From Lactococcus ileimucosae (lineage in GTDB: Bacteria > Bacillota > Bacilli > Lactobacillales > Streptococcaceae): a stretch of 64,000 bases of DNA. The notes under the pieces were generated by a model that worked only from the letters and a program-made list of their open reading frames with translations, had not been told where the DNA came from and did not search any database. The position numbers and the translations under genes were made by a program. The stretch covers positions 62,001 through 126,000 of the forward strand of contig NZ_CALPDE010000003.1 of assembly GCF_943193185.1 (NCBI RefSeq), read 5' to 3'. Every line of letters begins with the position of its first letter. The stretch's first letter is position 1. Of the stretch, positions 46,663-55,409 are shown piece after piece.

Positions 46663-48333
46663 TTACTGATGGATGATGAGGGCAGGGCGAATACCTAACC
46701 ACCCAGGTGAACCTTGGTGAACTGCAAGTCTCCCTGGAGTATCTACAACCCAATATCCCATTGGATAGCCAAAAACAAATGGCTCCCCGTGGGTACGAAG
46801 TCCCCATGGCCTCATGGCTATACTCCCCCGTTCACTAGCAGTAGGAAATCCGCGACCATATCCGGATAAACGTGTTATATCAGCTAATGATAAAGGAAAA
46901 GCCCTAGGTTCACCATTAGGATCAACTTTAGTTATATCCGCTGCAACCTCACCTGTTAAATTGTTTGGTATCCAGTGTAAATTTTGACCAGACTGTGGTC
47001 CTTCAAAAGTAACATCGTTAAATGTCACCATTCCTACCCTTGGTATGGACATGGGAGATACAATCTTACGAACATCTTCATGGAGATCGTTATTAAACCA
47101 CCGTGACATTATACCTCTTTGTTCACCAAAAGTGAAACCTGGATTTCGAAGAGTATCATTGAGAATAATTAAATGATGTCCATTATCCATATTTTCAAGA
47201 TAACGGTACTGTTCCCCTGCCATTGTAAAAATACGCCCAGGACTCATCAGACTAAAGTTAAAAGCACTTACAGGAGAATCTTCATTGTAGTAGGGATTTT
47301 CTGTAGGCAGCCCGCCCCCATTCTCACTTTCATCATCCACTGCATTATTACGAATACCACGAAGCAGACGTTCTACATCTCCACTTTCTGGCTCATCGTA
47401 AAACTCTTGCTCCGGCGTGATCAACTGGCTGTCCACATGGATAGCATAATAATAAGAACCACGAATATCATGTGCTGCCTCTGTCATCACCGCTGCATCA
47501 AGCAGGTAAGAACTGGTTTCTCCCTCCTGCAGTTGGCTGGCCCAGTAAGCCCAGCCTGTCTCATGGTCGATTACCCAGAAGTCACCGATTTTATGCTCAT
47601 TTGGTAAGGCTGCCCATTGCTGGAGTGTCAGTGGGGCACGGTCTTGCGGCAAGTTTTGTGCTGTTGTATGTTCAACGCCCTCAAGGGCACCGGGCCAGAC
47701 TGTACTTGTTGGACCCTGACCATTTGTATAGCTCTCTCCTTCTTGCCAGTAGGCATCCTCACCTGTCCCTGGATGAGTGGCCCCATCTGTACTGCCGTCT
47801 GTGGCGCCAGTTCCAGCGATATAGTCCCGGGCATGACCTGCTGCGGCTGTCATCAGGTCGTTCTCCACATGGTTGAAGGTTGGCAAGTACCAAGGCGCAT
47901 GTTCTCCTTGACGGGTCCAACCAAATGTCAAGTTACTGTATTGGTTAAAGACAGCAGAGTCCCCCACACGAGTAGTGAGCGTGTTTCCTTCTGGAATGTA
48001 GGTGGTCCAAGTTTCAATTGCATCCCGCTCAGTATTAGGCACTACAGGGGTGAACTCTGTTTCTCCTCTTCCTCGAATTTCCATAAACTCAGACAGACGA
48101 ATCCGAGCCATGATAGGTTCCTCCCCATAATTTTCGACAAAGACATCCTTGTTTTCCGTATCTCGGTTGTAGTAGTCGTGAACGCGACCGCCCACTTCGC
48201 CCAGATTATCTCTTAAACGGTCGTTAATGGCGCGCTGGTTAAAGGCAGTGAAAGCAAATGTTCCTGCAATCAATAGAAGGAGTGTGAATAGAACCAGAGC
48301 AATTCCCAGTTTTTTCTTGTTTTTTACGTGCAT
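46663..48333 (-). CDS. Dispersed-family secreted protein, copy C
   Basis: 556 residues, most diverged of the three full copies. Its first 25 residues differ (HVKNKKKLGIALVLFTLLLL) but AGTFAFTAFNQRAINDRL and GGRVHDYYNRDTENKDVFVE are the same as in A and B. The central part keeps the same layout with an insertion (GQGPTSTVWPGALEGVEH); IFTMAGEQYRYLENM is identical; the C-terminal domain is very different (RPWGLRTHGEP, GWLGIRPALIIHQ) and has lost the WW pair. Upstream DNA is unrelated to A and B. Divergent pentanucleotide-repeat DNA lies 160 bp upstream. Function unknown. Confidence 0.82.
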   Translation of the reverse strand: MHVKNKKKLGIALVLFTLLLLIAGTFAFTAFNQRAINDRLRDNLGEVGGRVHDYYNRDTENKDVFVENYGEEPIMARIRLSEFMEIRGRGETEFTPVVPNTERDAIETWTTYIPEGNTLTTRVGDSAVFNQYSNLTFGWTRQGEHAPWYLPTFNHVENDLMTAAAGHARDYIAGTGATDGSTDGATHPGTGEDAYWQEGESYTNGQGPTSTVWPGALEGVEHTTAQNLPQDRAPLTLQQWAALPNEHKIGDFWVIDHETGWAYWASQLQEGETSSYLLDAAVMTEAAHDIRGSYYYAIHVDSQLITPEQEFYDEPESGDVERLLRGIRNNAVDDESENGGGLPTENPYYNEDSPVSAFNFSLMSPGRIFTMAGEQYRYLENMDNGHHLIILNDTLRNPGFTFGEQRGIMSRWFNNDLHEDVRKIVSPMSIPRVGMVTFNDVTFEGPQSGQNLHWIPNNLTGEVAADITKVDPNGEPRAFPLSLADITRLSGYGRGFPTASERGSIAMRPWGLRTHGEPFVFGYPMGYWVVDTPGRLAVHQGSPGWLGIRPALIIHQ

Positions 48334-48418
48334 TTTATTTTTCCTCTTTTTTAGTTTTTTCGGTTAGAAGTGATGTTGAACAGGAGTACTTTCAGGCACA
48401 GGACCAGCAGTACACGGC

Positions 48419-48448
48419 AAAAAACGTCCCAGTCATCCGGAACGTTTT
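48419..48448. terminator. Hairpin between the repeat tract and copy C
   Basis: AAAACGTTCCGG / GGGACGTTTTTT-type stem on the minus strand, followed by six T. It could end transcripts coming through the repeat tract before copy C. Confidence 0.6.
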
Positions 48449-48473
48449 GGTGCATGCGAAAAAGAACGATAAT

Positions 48474-48797
48474 CTACCGCGTGTTTATGTGCTGTGCTGT
48501 GCTGTGCTGTGCTGTGCTGTGCTGTGCTGTGCTGTGCTGTGCTGTCTGATTATAGAGCATGGCTTTTTCCTCGTCAAGTATATTGTGCACACTAAGTAAC
48601 ACAATATACATATTATATAATGTTATTGTAATCTTTTTCTTATCAATTTCAAAATGATATTTAAAAAAGTATCCGATGACAAAGAAAAAAATGATGCCAA
48701 GCCAAAGCAGGGGGGCTATTCTAATGTCAGACAAAATGAAAAAAAACAAAAAGTACTTACCTGCAACATTCTTATGCATTAGGTAAGCACTTTTCAT
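48474..48797 (-). other. Open frame with membrane segment ending in the pentanucleotide tract
   Basis: A 107-codon frame reads across 48797-48474. Its first 15 codons lie in the folT terminator, so that start is implausible. The middle part (APLLWLGIIFFFVIGYFF, then DKKKITITLYNMYIVLLS) looks like a genuine membrane protein fragment, and the end is low-complexity AQHST repeats from the DNA tract. It may be the remnant of a gene or a phase-variable one. I do not recognise it and no SD is evident. Confidence 0.3.
48491..48545. repeat. Pentanucleotide tandem repeat, 11 perfect units of GCTGT
   Basis: Eleven uninterrupted GCTGT units (ACAGC on the minus strand), preceded by a partial unit. Such tracts slip during replication; a change of one unit shifts any frame that reads through and changes spacing by 5 bp. 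It sits 158 bp upstream of the copy C start. Confidence 0.97.
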
Positions 48798-48800
48798 CTT
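48749..48800 (-). terminator. Terminator after folT
   Basis: AAAAGTGCTTACCT ... AGGTAAGTACTTTTTGTTTTTTTT on the minus strand. Confidence 0.88.
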
Positions 48801-48801
48801 T

Positions 48802-49341
48802 TTATGTTTTTAGACGTCTCATAATCTGCGGTAAACGTTGAATATTATCAAATACCATCATGAAGATAACTGTTCTTATGGGTATCTGCACCAGTAAAGG
48901 AACACGTGTAGCCAGCAAAACCTTAAAAGGTGTCTGATACATGAGCGAAAGCCAGAAAGTATTGAGCAGCACTGTTTGGAGCAGCATTGTTACACTCACA
49001 ACAGCTAAAATATAAAGCCAGTCTTTACTTCGCGTTATGCTGAACTCCTTGTTGTAAAAAGCCCAACCATAAATAACACCGACAATGACAGGTGTTATAG
49101 TCATACCCGGTGAAGAGATACTCCCTCGAAAAAGCACACCTAAGATATCGCCTAGTCCTAGGGCTACTCCCGCCCATAAAGGACCAACAAAGAAGCCAAT
49201 CAAGCCATCAGCCACAAACCCCGGTGATAACTTCCAAAGACTACTCCCAAGAGTAAAAGAGCGTAAAATGATGGACAATGCCAACAAAATCGCCAAGAAA
49301 ACAAGCTGTATAAGTGACAGCTTCACAGTAAACTTTTTCAT
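48802..49341 (-). CDS. folT: Folate ECF transporter S component
   Basis: 179 residues with about six helices, ECF S-component fold (LIQLVFLAILLALSIILRSF, LWKLSPGFVADGLIGFFVGP). Binds folate and works with the shared EcfAA'T module encoded elsewhere. The assignment is made firm by the tetrahydrofolate riboswitch directly upstream. GGGAGG precedes the ATG. Confidence 0.93.
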   Translation of the reverse strand: MKKFTVKLSLIQLVFLAILLALSIILRSFTLGSSLWKLSPGFVADGLIGFFVGPLWAGVALGLGDILGVLFRGSISSPGMTITPVIVGVIYGWAFYNKEFSITRSKDWLYILAVVSVTMLLQTVLLNTFWLSLMYQTPFKVLLATRVPLLVQIPIRTVIFMMVFDNIQRLPQIMRRLKT

Positions 49342-49382
49342 ATAGTACCTCCCAAGGATTTGGTGAGTAACTGATTATATGA

Positions 49383-49482
49383 GAATCAGCGGATGCAAGC
49401 CTCTACCGCACTTGAAAAATCAAGTTTCGTCTGTGAACGACATCCCATTTCACAGCACTTAACGCATCGGCCCTACTCTGTT
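49383..49482 (-). promoter_or_regulatory. Tetrahydrofolate (THF) riboswitch before folT
   Basis: On the minus strand the leader reads GAGTAG, GCGTTAAGTG, TGTGAAATGGGATGTCGTTC, ACAGACGAA, TGCGGTAGAGG, CTTGCATCCGCT in order. These blocks match the conserved core of the THF riboswitch (GAGAGUAGAU, GCGUUAAGUG, GGGAUGUCG, CGAAG, GCGGU, GCAUCCGCUC), including the 3' strand of the closing stem. It lies 40 nt before folT, so it probably controls ribosome access to its GGGAGG. Confidence 0.92.
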
Positions 49483-49591
49483 TATTTTTTACTTCTCTAG
49501 CTTATCACAAGCTTTGTTCAGATACTTCTCAATTTCAAGGCTTTTCTTTTACATTGGATTTTAGATGTTTACAGAGGTTTCCCGCCGAGAA

Positions 49592-49641
49592 TAAAAAAGT
49601 GCTCAAAAGTCAATTTTATCCGACTTTCAAGCAACTTTTTA
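49592..49641 (-). terminator. Terminator after pepN
   Basis: AAAAAGTTGCTTGAAAGTC ... GACTTTTGAGCACTTTTTT on the minus strand. Confidence 0.88.
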
Positions 49642-49645
49642 CTTT

Positions 49646-52186
49646 TTAAAGTTCTTTTTCTACAGCAGCAATTGCGGCCTCAACGGCAACTTTTTGATTG
49701 TTAATCAATGCGACACGCGCATCGATTTGTTTAATCGCCATCTCAATTGAACGTTTAAGTCCTGGATTACTTAATTTTGGCTCAAAGAACGCTTTATATT
49801 CTTCAAATTTTTCAGCTGTTTTGAAAACATTTCCTGGGTAGATAACAAATTTATCATAACTCATGTCTCCACCGAGCTTCTCAGCGAGCCACTCCCAGTT
49901 TTCACGCTCCCAAGTCCATGCAGCATCTTGAGCAAAATCTTTTGACAGGAGATAGAACCATGAGAAAGCAATATCTTGTGGTTTCACAACATCAGCGTTC
50001 TTGAAGTCCTTCAAGAGACTTTCAATAGCAGCCTCATCACGAATGTTAGCCACAGCTGCTGCCAACTCACGTTTTAACTCTTGCAAGCTGGTTTTTGTGT
50101 AAATATCCATGTAGGAAGCTACAAGTTCTGCAGAGTTCGTAACTTTGATTTCGTTAGTCAGAATGATTGGACGGATGTCCGCAGGAATAGTCGCTACATT
50201 ATCCTTGTGTGCTGCATAAATTTCACTTGCTTTCGCTACTGCTTCAGGATTTTCAGCATAAAGTATACGAGAAAGTACTGTTCCGCGCAGTGTCTCATCG
50301 CCAGCAGATTCCCCTGCTTTTTTCTCCCAACCTAGACGGGCATAGTTTTTCGCAAATAACTTACCAACAAGGGATTTGTATGATTTTTCAGTCTCTGATT
50401 CATCGTCAACGAAGATATCCAATTCCGCAAAAATTTGATTGAGGGCTTGGTTAACGATATAGCTTTCTTCATTAGCGAAGGCAGGCAAAATTTTCACCAC
50501 GTCAGCATAGCTGATTACCTCACCTTTAGCGAGATATTTGCGGTCTTGTAAAATTTGGAATTTCGTAATGTCTTCAAGATTTGCGAGGTCAGCCAAAAGA
50601 TTGTCCAAAAGCTCGCCTTTGTAATCTATAATATAGTGTGCTGCATGCGCTTCATTGAAGAAAAGCGGTTGACCTGCATTTTCAGCTTTCAGTGCTGCAT
50701 AACCCGGAATTTCAACCTTTTCCGTAGTCAATGTGTCTGGCAAACCTTTCCAATTTGTATTCAATGGGATTTGCCACAAGCGCCCTTTGTCCTCACCTTT
50801 ACCAATGAAGAATTGCTTTTGACTTAAGACAAGAGTGTCATCAACAACTTCCGCAGTCAGTACTGGATACCCTGGCTGATTAACCCATGAGTTCATAAAT
50901 GCACCGACATCCTTACCTGATGTACTTGAAAGCGCCGCCCAGAGGTCTTCACCTACTGTGTTCCCATATTGGTGTGTTTCAAAGTATTTGTGAAGTCCTG
51001 CTGAAAAGTCTTTATCTCCAAGCCATTTACGGAGCATCACCATCAGGCGAGAACCCTTGGCATAGACAATAGCAGCATCAAAAAGTGTACCGATTTCGTC
51101 AGGATGATTAACCTCAACGTGAACGGATTGAACGCCATCTGTAGCATCACGGTCTAAGGCAAGGCTAGCTTCTCTAACTGAGAAACTTTCCCAAACTTTC
51201 CAGTCAGGTTCAATGGCATCAATCGCCACGTATTCCATGTTGTTGGCAAAGGATTCGTTGAGCCACAAGTCATCCCACCAACGCATCGTCACCAAATCGC
51301 CAAACCATTGGTGAGCCAACTCGTGCGCAATGACTGTTGCTACATACTGTTTGCTGGCAACCGTTGCATTTTCTGGGTCAACCAACATGCAGACCTCACG
51401 ATAAGTGATACAGCCCCAGTTTTCCATAGCCCCTGCTGAGAAGTCAGGGAGCGCTACGTGCCAGCTGTGTGGCAATGGATACGGTGTTTTGTAGTAGTCT
51501 TCGTAAAATTCAATCGAACGAATCGCGATATCTAAAGGAAAATCTAAAACGGCTTCTGAATGTGCTTTTGTTGAGAAAGTTCCTACTTCAATACCAGACT
51601 TGGTACGTCCTTTTTTATACTGCATCTCACCAAAGACAAAAGCAAGAAGGTAAGTACTCATACGAACTGTACGTTCAAAAACGTGAATACCCTCGATATT
51701 GAGAAGCTCTGGCATATTAGAAATGATAATATCACCCGGCTCTTCATCAAACTTAACAGAGAGATCGAATGTCGCTTTAGCCTCTGGCTCATCAATAGAT
51801 GGGAAGGCTTGGCGCGCAAAGTGCGATTCAAATTGCGTACCGATGAGCATTTTCTTCTCGCCGTCTACCTCATAATATGAAGGATAAATCCCCATCATAT
51901 TGTCTGTAATCTTGCCTTCATATTCAAAAGCTACAGTGACTTGTCCTTCATGACCGACTTTAACAGCGATTTCTTCATTGGCATTATCTACAGTAAAGTC
52001 TGCTTCGACACTAAAAGCAGAAACCTTAGTAATATTCAAATCTTTTTGATGAAAATAAACAGTGTCTGCTTTGGCTTCACCTTTGATAGCTACTTGACCT
52101 TTGAAAGTTTTAGACTTACGGTCAATATCAAGGAAAATTTTATAATTTTCTGGTACAAATGTTTCGATTAAACGTTTTACTGCCAT
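49646..52186 (-). CDS. pepN: Lysyl/alanyl aminopeptidase PepN
   Basis: 846 residues, M1 zinc metallopeptidase. GAMENWG near residue 252 for substrate N-terminus, HELAHQWFGD near 289 and NESFA 24 residues later supply the zinc site. C-terminal helical domain complete. General cytoplasmic aminopeptidase in casein-peptide use. Own promoter region and terminator; no signal peptide. Confidence 0.97.
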   Translation of the reverse strand: MAVKRLIETFVPENYKIFLDIDRKSKTFKGQVAIKGEAKADTVYFHQKDLNITKVSAFSVEADFTVDNANEEIAVKVGHEGQVTVAFEYEGKITDNMMGIYPSYYEVDGEKKMLIGTQFESHFARQAFPSIDEPEAKATFDLSVKFDEEPGDIIISNMPELLNIEGIHVFERTVRMSTYLLAFVFGEMQYKKGRTKSGIEVGTFSTKAHSEAVLDFPLDIAIRSIEFYEDYYKTPYPLPHSWHVALPDFSAGAMENWGCITYREVCMLVDPENATVASKQYVATVIAHELAHQWFGDLVTMRWWDDLWLNESFANNMEYVAIDAIEPDWKVWESFSVREASLALDRDATDGVQSVHVEVNHPDEIGTLFDAAIVYAKGSRLMVMLRKWLGDKDFSAGLHKYFETHQYGNTVGEDLWAALSSTSGKDVGAFMNSWVNQPGYPVLTAEVVDDTLVLSQKQFFIGKGEDKGRLWQIPLNTNWKGLPDTLTTEKVEIPGYAALKAENAGQPLFFNEAHAAHYIIDYKGELLDNLLADLANLEDITKFQILQDRKYLAKGEVISYADVVKILPAFANEESYIVNQALNQIFAELDIFVDDESETEKSYKSLVGKLFAKNYARLGWEKKAGESAGDETLRGTVLSRILYAENPEAVAKASEIYAAHKDNVATIPADIRPIILTNEIKVTNSAELVASYMDIYTKTSLQELKRELAAAVANIRDEAAIESLLKDFKNADVVKPQDIAFSWFYLLSKDFAQDAAWTWERENWEWLAEKLGGDMSYDKFVIYPGNVFKTAEKFEEYKAFFEPKLSNPGLKRSIEMAIKQIDARVALINNQKVAVEAAIAAVEKEL

Positions 52187-52320
52187 AGTTTTTCGCTTCC
52201 TTCTTTAGTTAGTTTAACCAATTATAACAAATTGTTTAGAAAATTTCGAGAAAATAAACAAACTTTACTGCACATTTCAAAAAAGGAGGAAAAACCAATT
52301 TTTTCTGGTAAAATGAAACT

Positions 52321-53121
52321 ATGAAAAAAACAAGATTTTCGGTAACCCTTGATGAAAAGGGGAAACTCCTCCTAGAGCTTGCATCTGGTGCAAGCATCCG
52401 CATTTTTGAAAGTCACAATAGTCGCTTTGCCCTACAGGAGGGCGAAATATTTTTGTTGACGAAAAAAGGGCAGATTATTATGATTGCTGCGGATAAAAAG
52501 TCAATGCCCAAACTAGAGTTTGACAAAGTCATTGTCCTTAATCCCAACGCTTATGATATAGACAGCAACTATCTAGAGGCCTTTCTGATCGAAAAGGCAC
52601 AGGAAGCAGGGATGAAACTGGCAGCACAAGCTGAGTCGCTCAAGATTCCTAAAAACATCTACCAAGCCTGCAGTAAAGCCGCGGCGGAATTTTTACCTAG
52701 CTTGGAAGCTTTCGGGTTTAAATTTGCGAAGAAAAAAGCTTTCTCCGCTAAGGCACAGCACCGTTGGAAAAAGGCAATTTCTGATATTGAATTTCACATT
52801 AAACATGAAGGAACATCTGGGACTGTTATCTGGCAAAAGTCTACTGAAATGCGCCTTCTTGCAGGGGCAAAGATTTTGCCTGATGATGCCGCCTCCAAAA
52901 GAGCAGATGGAACCTTTGGTTTGGCAGCAAAATTTACATTCACACTTAGAGAAGAAAACAAGGATAAATTTGACCCTAAAACTTGGACAACGACAGAGGA
53001 TATCATTTTGCGCTCTGTGAATGAAGTGGGACATTTTCTTTATTTTGCAGGGACCAACAGTTGGTTGGAAATGTTTGATGATGAAGGGCGCTCTATACAT
53101 GAACTGACTGTTGTCAACTAA
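52321..53121 (+). CDS. Unknown protein upstream of a GyrI-like gene, probably leaderless
   Basis: 266 residues, soluble, no signal or helix bundle. An N-terminal beta-rich half (KKTRFSVTLDEKGKLLLELA, TKKGQIIMIAADKK) is followed by a mixed part with many Lys and Trp (KAISDIEFHIKHEGTSGTVI, FAGTNSWLEMFDDEG). I do not recognise a family. No SD adjoins the ATG; TGG-TAAAAT (52309-52314) ends 6 nt before it. An AAAGGAGG 30 nt upstream is too distant. 9 nt separate it from the next gene, so the two are co-transcribed. Confidence 0.75.
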   Translation: MKKTRFSVTLDEKGKLLLELASGASIRIFESHNSRFALQEGEIFLLTKKGQIIMIAADKKSMPKLEFDKVIVLNPNAYDIDSNYLEAFLIEKAQEAGMKLAAQAESLKIPKNIYQACSKAAAEFLPSLEAFGFKFAKKKAFSAKAQHRWKKAISDIEFHIKHEGTSGTVIWQKSTEMRLLAGAKILPDDAASKRADGTFGLAAKFTFTLREENKDKFDPKTWTTTEDIILRSVNEVGHFLYFAGTNSWLEMFDDEGRSIHELTVVN

Positions 53122-53130
53122 GGAGCACTT

Positions 53131-53607
53131 ATGATTGACTATACTTTGGAACACAAACCCTCTTTTGTGTTATCTGCTTACGGTTTTCCAGTCCAAGCTT
53201 CACTGCAAGATTATCGCACCTTATTGCTTGAAAAGGAACTGTTTGAAAAAACTTTACGAACAGATGGGCGTTTTGACAAACTCAAAAAACTGGCCAAAAA
53301 TGACCGAGAATGGTCCGTCAATGATGATTACCATGGAAAAGCTTGGAACTATTTTGCGGTGGAAACCAGAAAAACAGTCAAGGACGATAGCCGCTTGATT
53401 AAATTCCCTGAGAGTGATTATATTGTTATCGCTGCTACTGCGGATAAGGAAGACATCTTTGAACAGTTGTCTCATCAAGCTTTCCGAAACATCCTCCCAA
53501 CAATGACTGATTATGCTTACCTTGGCGGTTCAAATGCTGCCTATCGGCAAGAGAGAGGGGATGGGAGCTATTATGGAGAATTTTGGCTTCCTGTTGTGAA
53601 AAAATAA
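53131..53607 (+). CDS. GyrI-like / effector-binding domain protein
   Basis: 158 residues. The C-terminal part (YAYLGGSNAAYRQERGDGSY, then YGEFWLPVVKK) is the SHS2-type effector-binding fold of GyrI and AraC-type regulators, here without a DNA-binding domain. Such standalone proteins bind or hydrolyse small hydrophobic ligands or inhibit gyrase toxins. Ligand unknown. Paired with the upstream unknown gene; GGAG precedes the ATG. Confidence 0.78.
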   Translation: MIDYTLEHKPSFVLSAYGFPVQASLQDYRTLLLEKELFEKTLRTDGRFDKLKKLAKNDREWSVNDDYHGKAWNYFAVETRKTVKDDSRLIKFPESDYIVIAATADKEDIFEQLSHQAFRNILPTMTDYAYLGGSNAAYRQERGDGSYYGEFWLPVVKK

Positions 53608-53947
53608 AAAGCCTCAGAAAAGGAAGACAAAAAGTTTTTGGAAAGGGTGTAAATGTATTTTTATGACAACTCGGCATTTTAACGGCGTTTGTCCTGAGCT
53701 TCACACCTTTCAAACTGAAATAACACGTGAGAGCCTCCCTTGCTCTCGTGATTTTTCATGCGCTTGTCATATAAAAAAATAATTTTATCAGAGTATACCA
53801 AAAAACGCTCAACCACAGCATTTTTATGCATAAGGTTAAGCGTTTTTCATTTTTGATATTTTTGTCTCAAGCTCTTTTTACAACAACTGTAGGCATAAAC
53901 CACTTCTCCCCACAACAAGAAGGTGTTTTAGAAAAACTGCGAACTTT
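53608..53947. other. Interval with two terminator hairpins
   Basis: No gene. CACGTGAGAGC / GCTCTCGTGATTTTT at 53719-53756 ends plus-strand transcripts; AAAAACGCTCAACC / GGTTAAGCGTTTTTC at 53803-53848, with A and T runs on both sides, can serve both that operon and tsaD coming from the right. Confidence 0.8.
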
Positions 53948-54967
53948 TTACATGTCGCGAAAAACAAGACTTGGGCGTGCATTGAGCGATAAATCAGCAA
54001 GATTTCCTTTTTCCATTTCAACAGAAGCCGCAGCAGCAATCATTCCAGCATTATCGCCACAGAGGCGAAGAGGGGGCAAGATAACCTTAATATCTGTCAT
54101 ATCAGTAGCCAAACGTTCGCGTAAACCTTGATTTGCAGACACCCCTCCTCCAACAATCAACGTCTTCGCTGGATACTGTTCAAGTGCGCGTTTTGTTTTT
54201 TCAATGAGAACATCTACTACCGCCGCTTGGAAGCTTGCTGCGAGATTTTCTAGATCATCCGCAACTAAGTCCTTTCCTTGTTGCTTTGCGTTATGTACAA
54301 GATTGATAAAGGCAGATTTGAGCCCGCTGAAAGACATCTCGAGACCATCTGCCGCGGTCATCATCGCACGTGGAAAAGCATAGGTATCTTTTCCTTTATG
54401 AGCGAGCTCATCAATTTCTTTTCCTGATGGGTAGGTCAGTCCCATCACACGTCCAACCTTATCATAGGCTTCTCCTGCGGCATCATCTCGTGTTTCCCCT
54501 ATTTTCTTATAGTTCCCCTCAGATTCAACATAGACAAGCTCCGTATGCCCACCACTGACTAAAAGCGCCATTGCTGGATATTCAATCGTATCCACCAATG
54601 CAGCTGCCATAAGATGACCAGCCATGTGATTGACCGGAATAAGCGGGAGTTTATGAGCCCAGGCAAAAGTTTTCGCCGCCATAATCCCAATGAGCAAGGC
54701 ACCAACAAGTCCAGGTCCTTCTGTTACAGCTACTGCTGTAAGATCGGAGGCCACGATGCCAGCTTCATCCAAGGCTTCATCGATACATGCTGTAATTTGT
54801 TCAACATGATGACGGCTGGCAACTTCCGGAACTACTCCACCAAAACGTTTGTGGCTATTCACTTGACTCGCGATGATATTAGAGAGAAGCTCTGTTCCAT
54901 TTTTTAAAACAGCAACAGATGTTTCATCGCAAGAAGTTTCAAAAGCGAGTATATATTTATCCTTCAT
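53948..54967 (-). CDS. tsaD: tRNA t6A37 threonylcarbamoyltransferase, TsaD
   Basis: 339 residues. ASKHA fold: [16 protein letters not shown] at the start, metal-binding [11 protein letters not shown] near residue 111-115, [11 protein letters not shown] and a C-terminal [10 protein letters not shown]. Transfers threonylcarbamoyl to A37 of ANN-decoding tRNAs together with TsaB. Last gene of tsaB-rimI-rimI-tsaD, 1 nt after the preceding stop. Confidence 0.97.
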   Translation of the reverse strand: MKDKYILAFETSCDETSVAVLKNGTELLSNIIASQVNSHKRFGGVVPEVASRHHVEQITACIDEALDEAGIVASDLTAVAVTEGPGLVGALLIGIMAAKTFAWAHKLPLIPVNHMAGHLMAAALVDTIEYPAMALLVSGGHTELVYVESEGNYKKIGETRDDAAGEAYDKVGRVMGLTYPSGKEIDELAHKGKDTYAFPRAMMTAADGLEMSFSGLKSAFINLVHNAKQQGKDLVADDLENLAASFQAAVVDVLIEKTKRALEQYPAKTLIVGGGVSANQGLRERLATDMTDIKVILPPLRLCGDNAGMIAAAASVEMEKGNLADLSLNARPSLVFRDM

Positions 54968-54968
54968 T

Positions 54969-55409
54969 TTATTGTATTTTCCTCATTAAAATCGCATTTT
55001 CTGTCGGATGCGAATAATAGTTTTTTCGAGTATGAAACTTTTCAAAATTATATTTTTGATATAAGTTTTGAGCAGGTATATTCGATTCTCTAACTTCTAA
55101 AAAAATTGTCCCAGAAAAATCCTTTATTTGTTCCATCAGAGCACTGGCAATTTTTTTACTTTGAAATTCTGGTTTGACTGCAAGATTGGTGATTTCCATA
55201 TCACCCATGATAAGCTGAACAGACAAAAAACCAACCAGCTCTCCCTCAGCTTCTGCTAGAAAATAGGTGTCCGTTTTCAAGTTCTTCCTGAGATATGCTT
55301 CAGACCAAGGCGAGCGGCCATAGCAGGCTTTCAAAATTTTTTCTAGCTTGTGCGCTAACTTTGCTCTATCGGCTTTTTGAACATCAAGTCGCTTAATTTT
55401 TAGATTCAT
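54969..55409 (-). CDS. rimI: GNAT acetyltransferase, RimI-like (second)
   Basis: 146 residues, GNAT fold: [20 protein letters not shown] and the acetyl-CoA loop [15 protein letters not shown], then [20 protein letters not shown]. Homologue of ribosomal protein S18 alanine acetyltransferase. It overlaps the first GNAT gene by 17 nt. Confidence 0.85.
   Translation of the reverse strand: MNLKIKRLDVQKADRAKLAHKLEKILKACYGRSPWSEAYLRKNLKTDTYFLAEAEGELVGFLSVQLIMGDMEITNLAVKPEFQSKKIASALMEQIKDFSGTIFLEVRESNIPAQNLYQKYNFEKFHTRKNYYSHPTENAILMRKIQ

Noticed and set aside
47173-48216. Long plus-strand frames opposite copies A-D
   Set aside because: They are shadows of the biased composition of the family genes, with no ribosome binding sites or family similarity.
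48491-48545. CRISPR array or REP element at the GCTGT tract
   Set aside because: Units are 5 bp, directly abutting and without spacers; no cas genes nearby.
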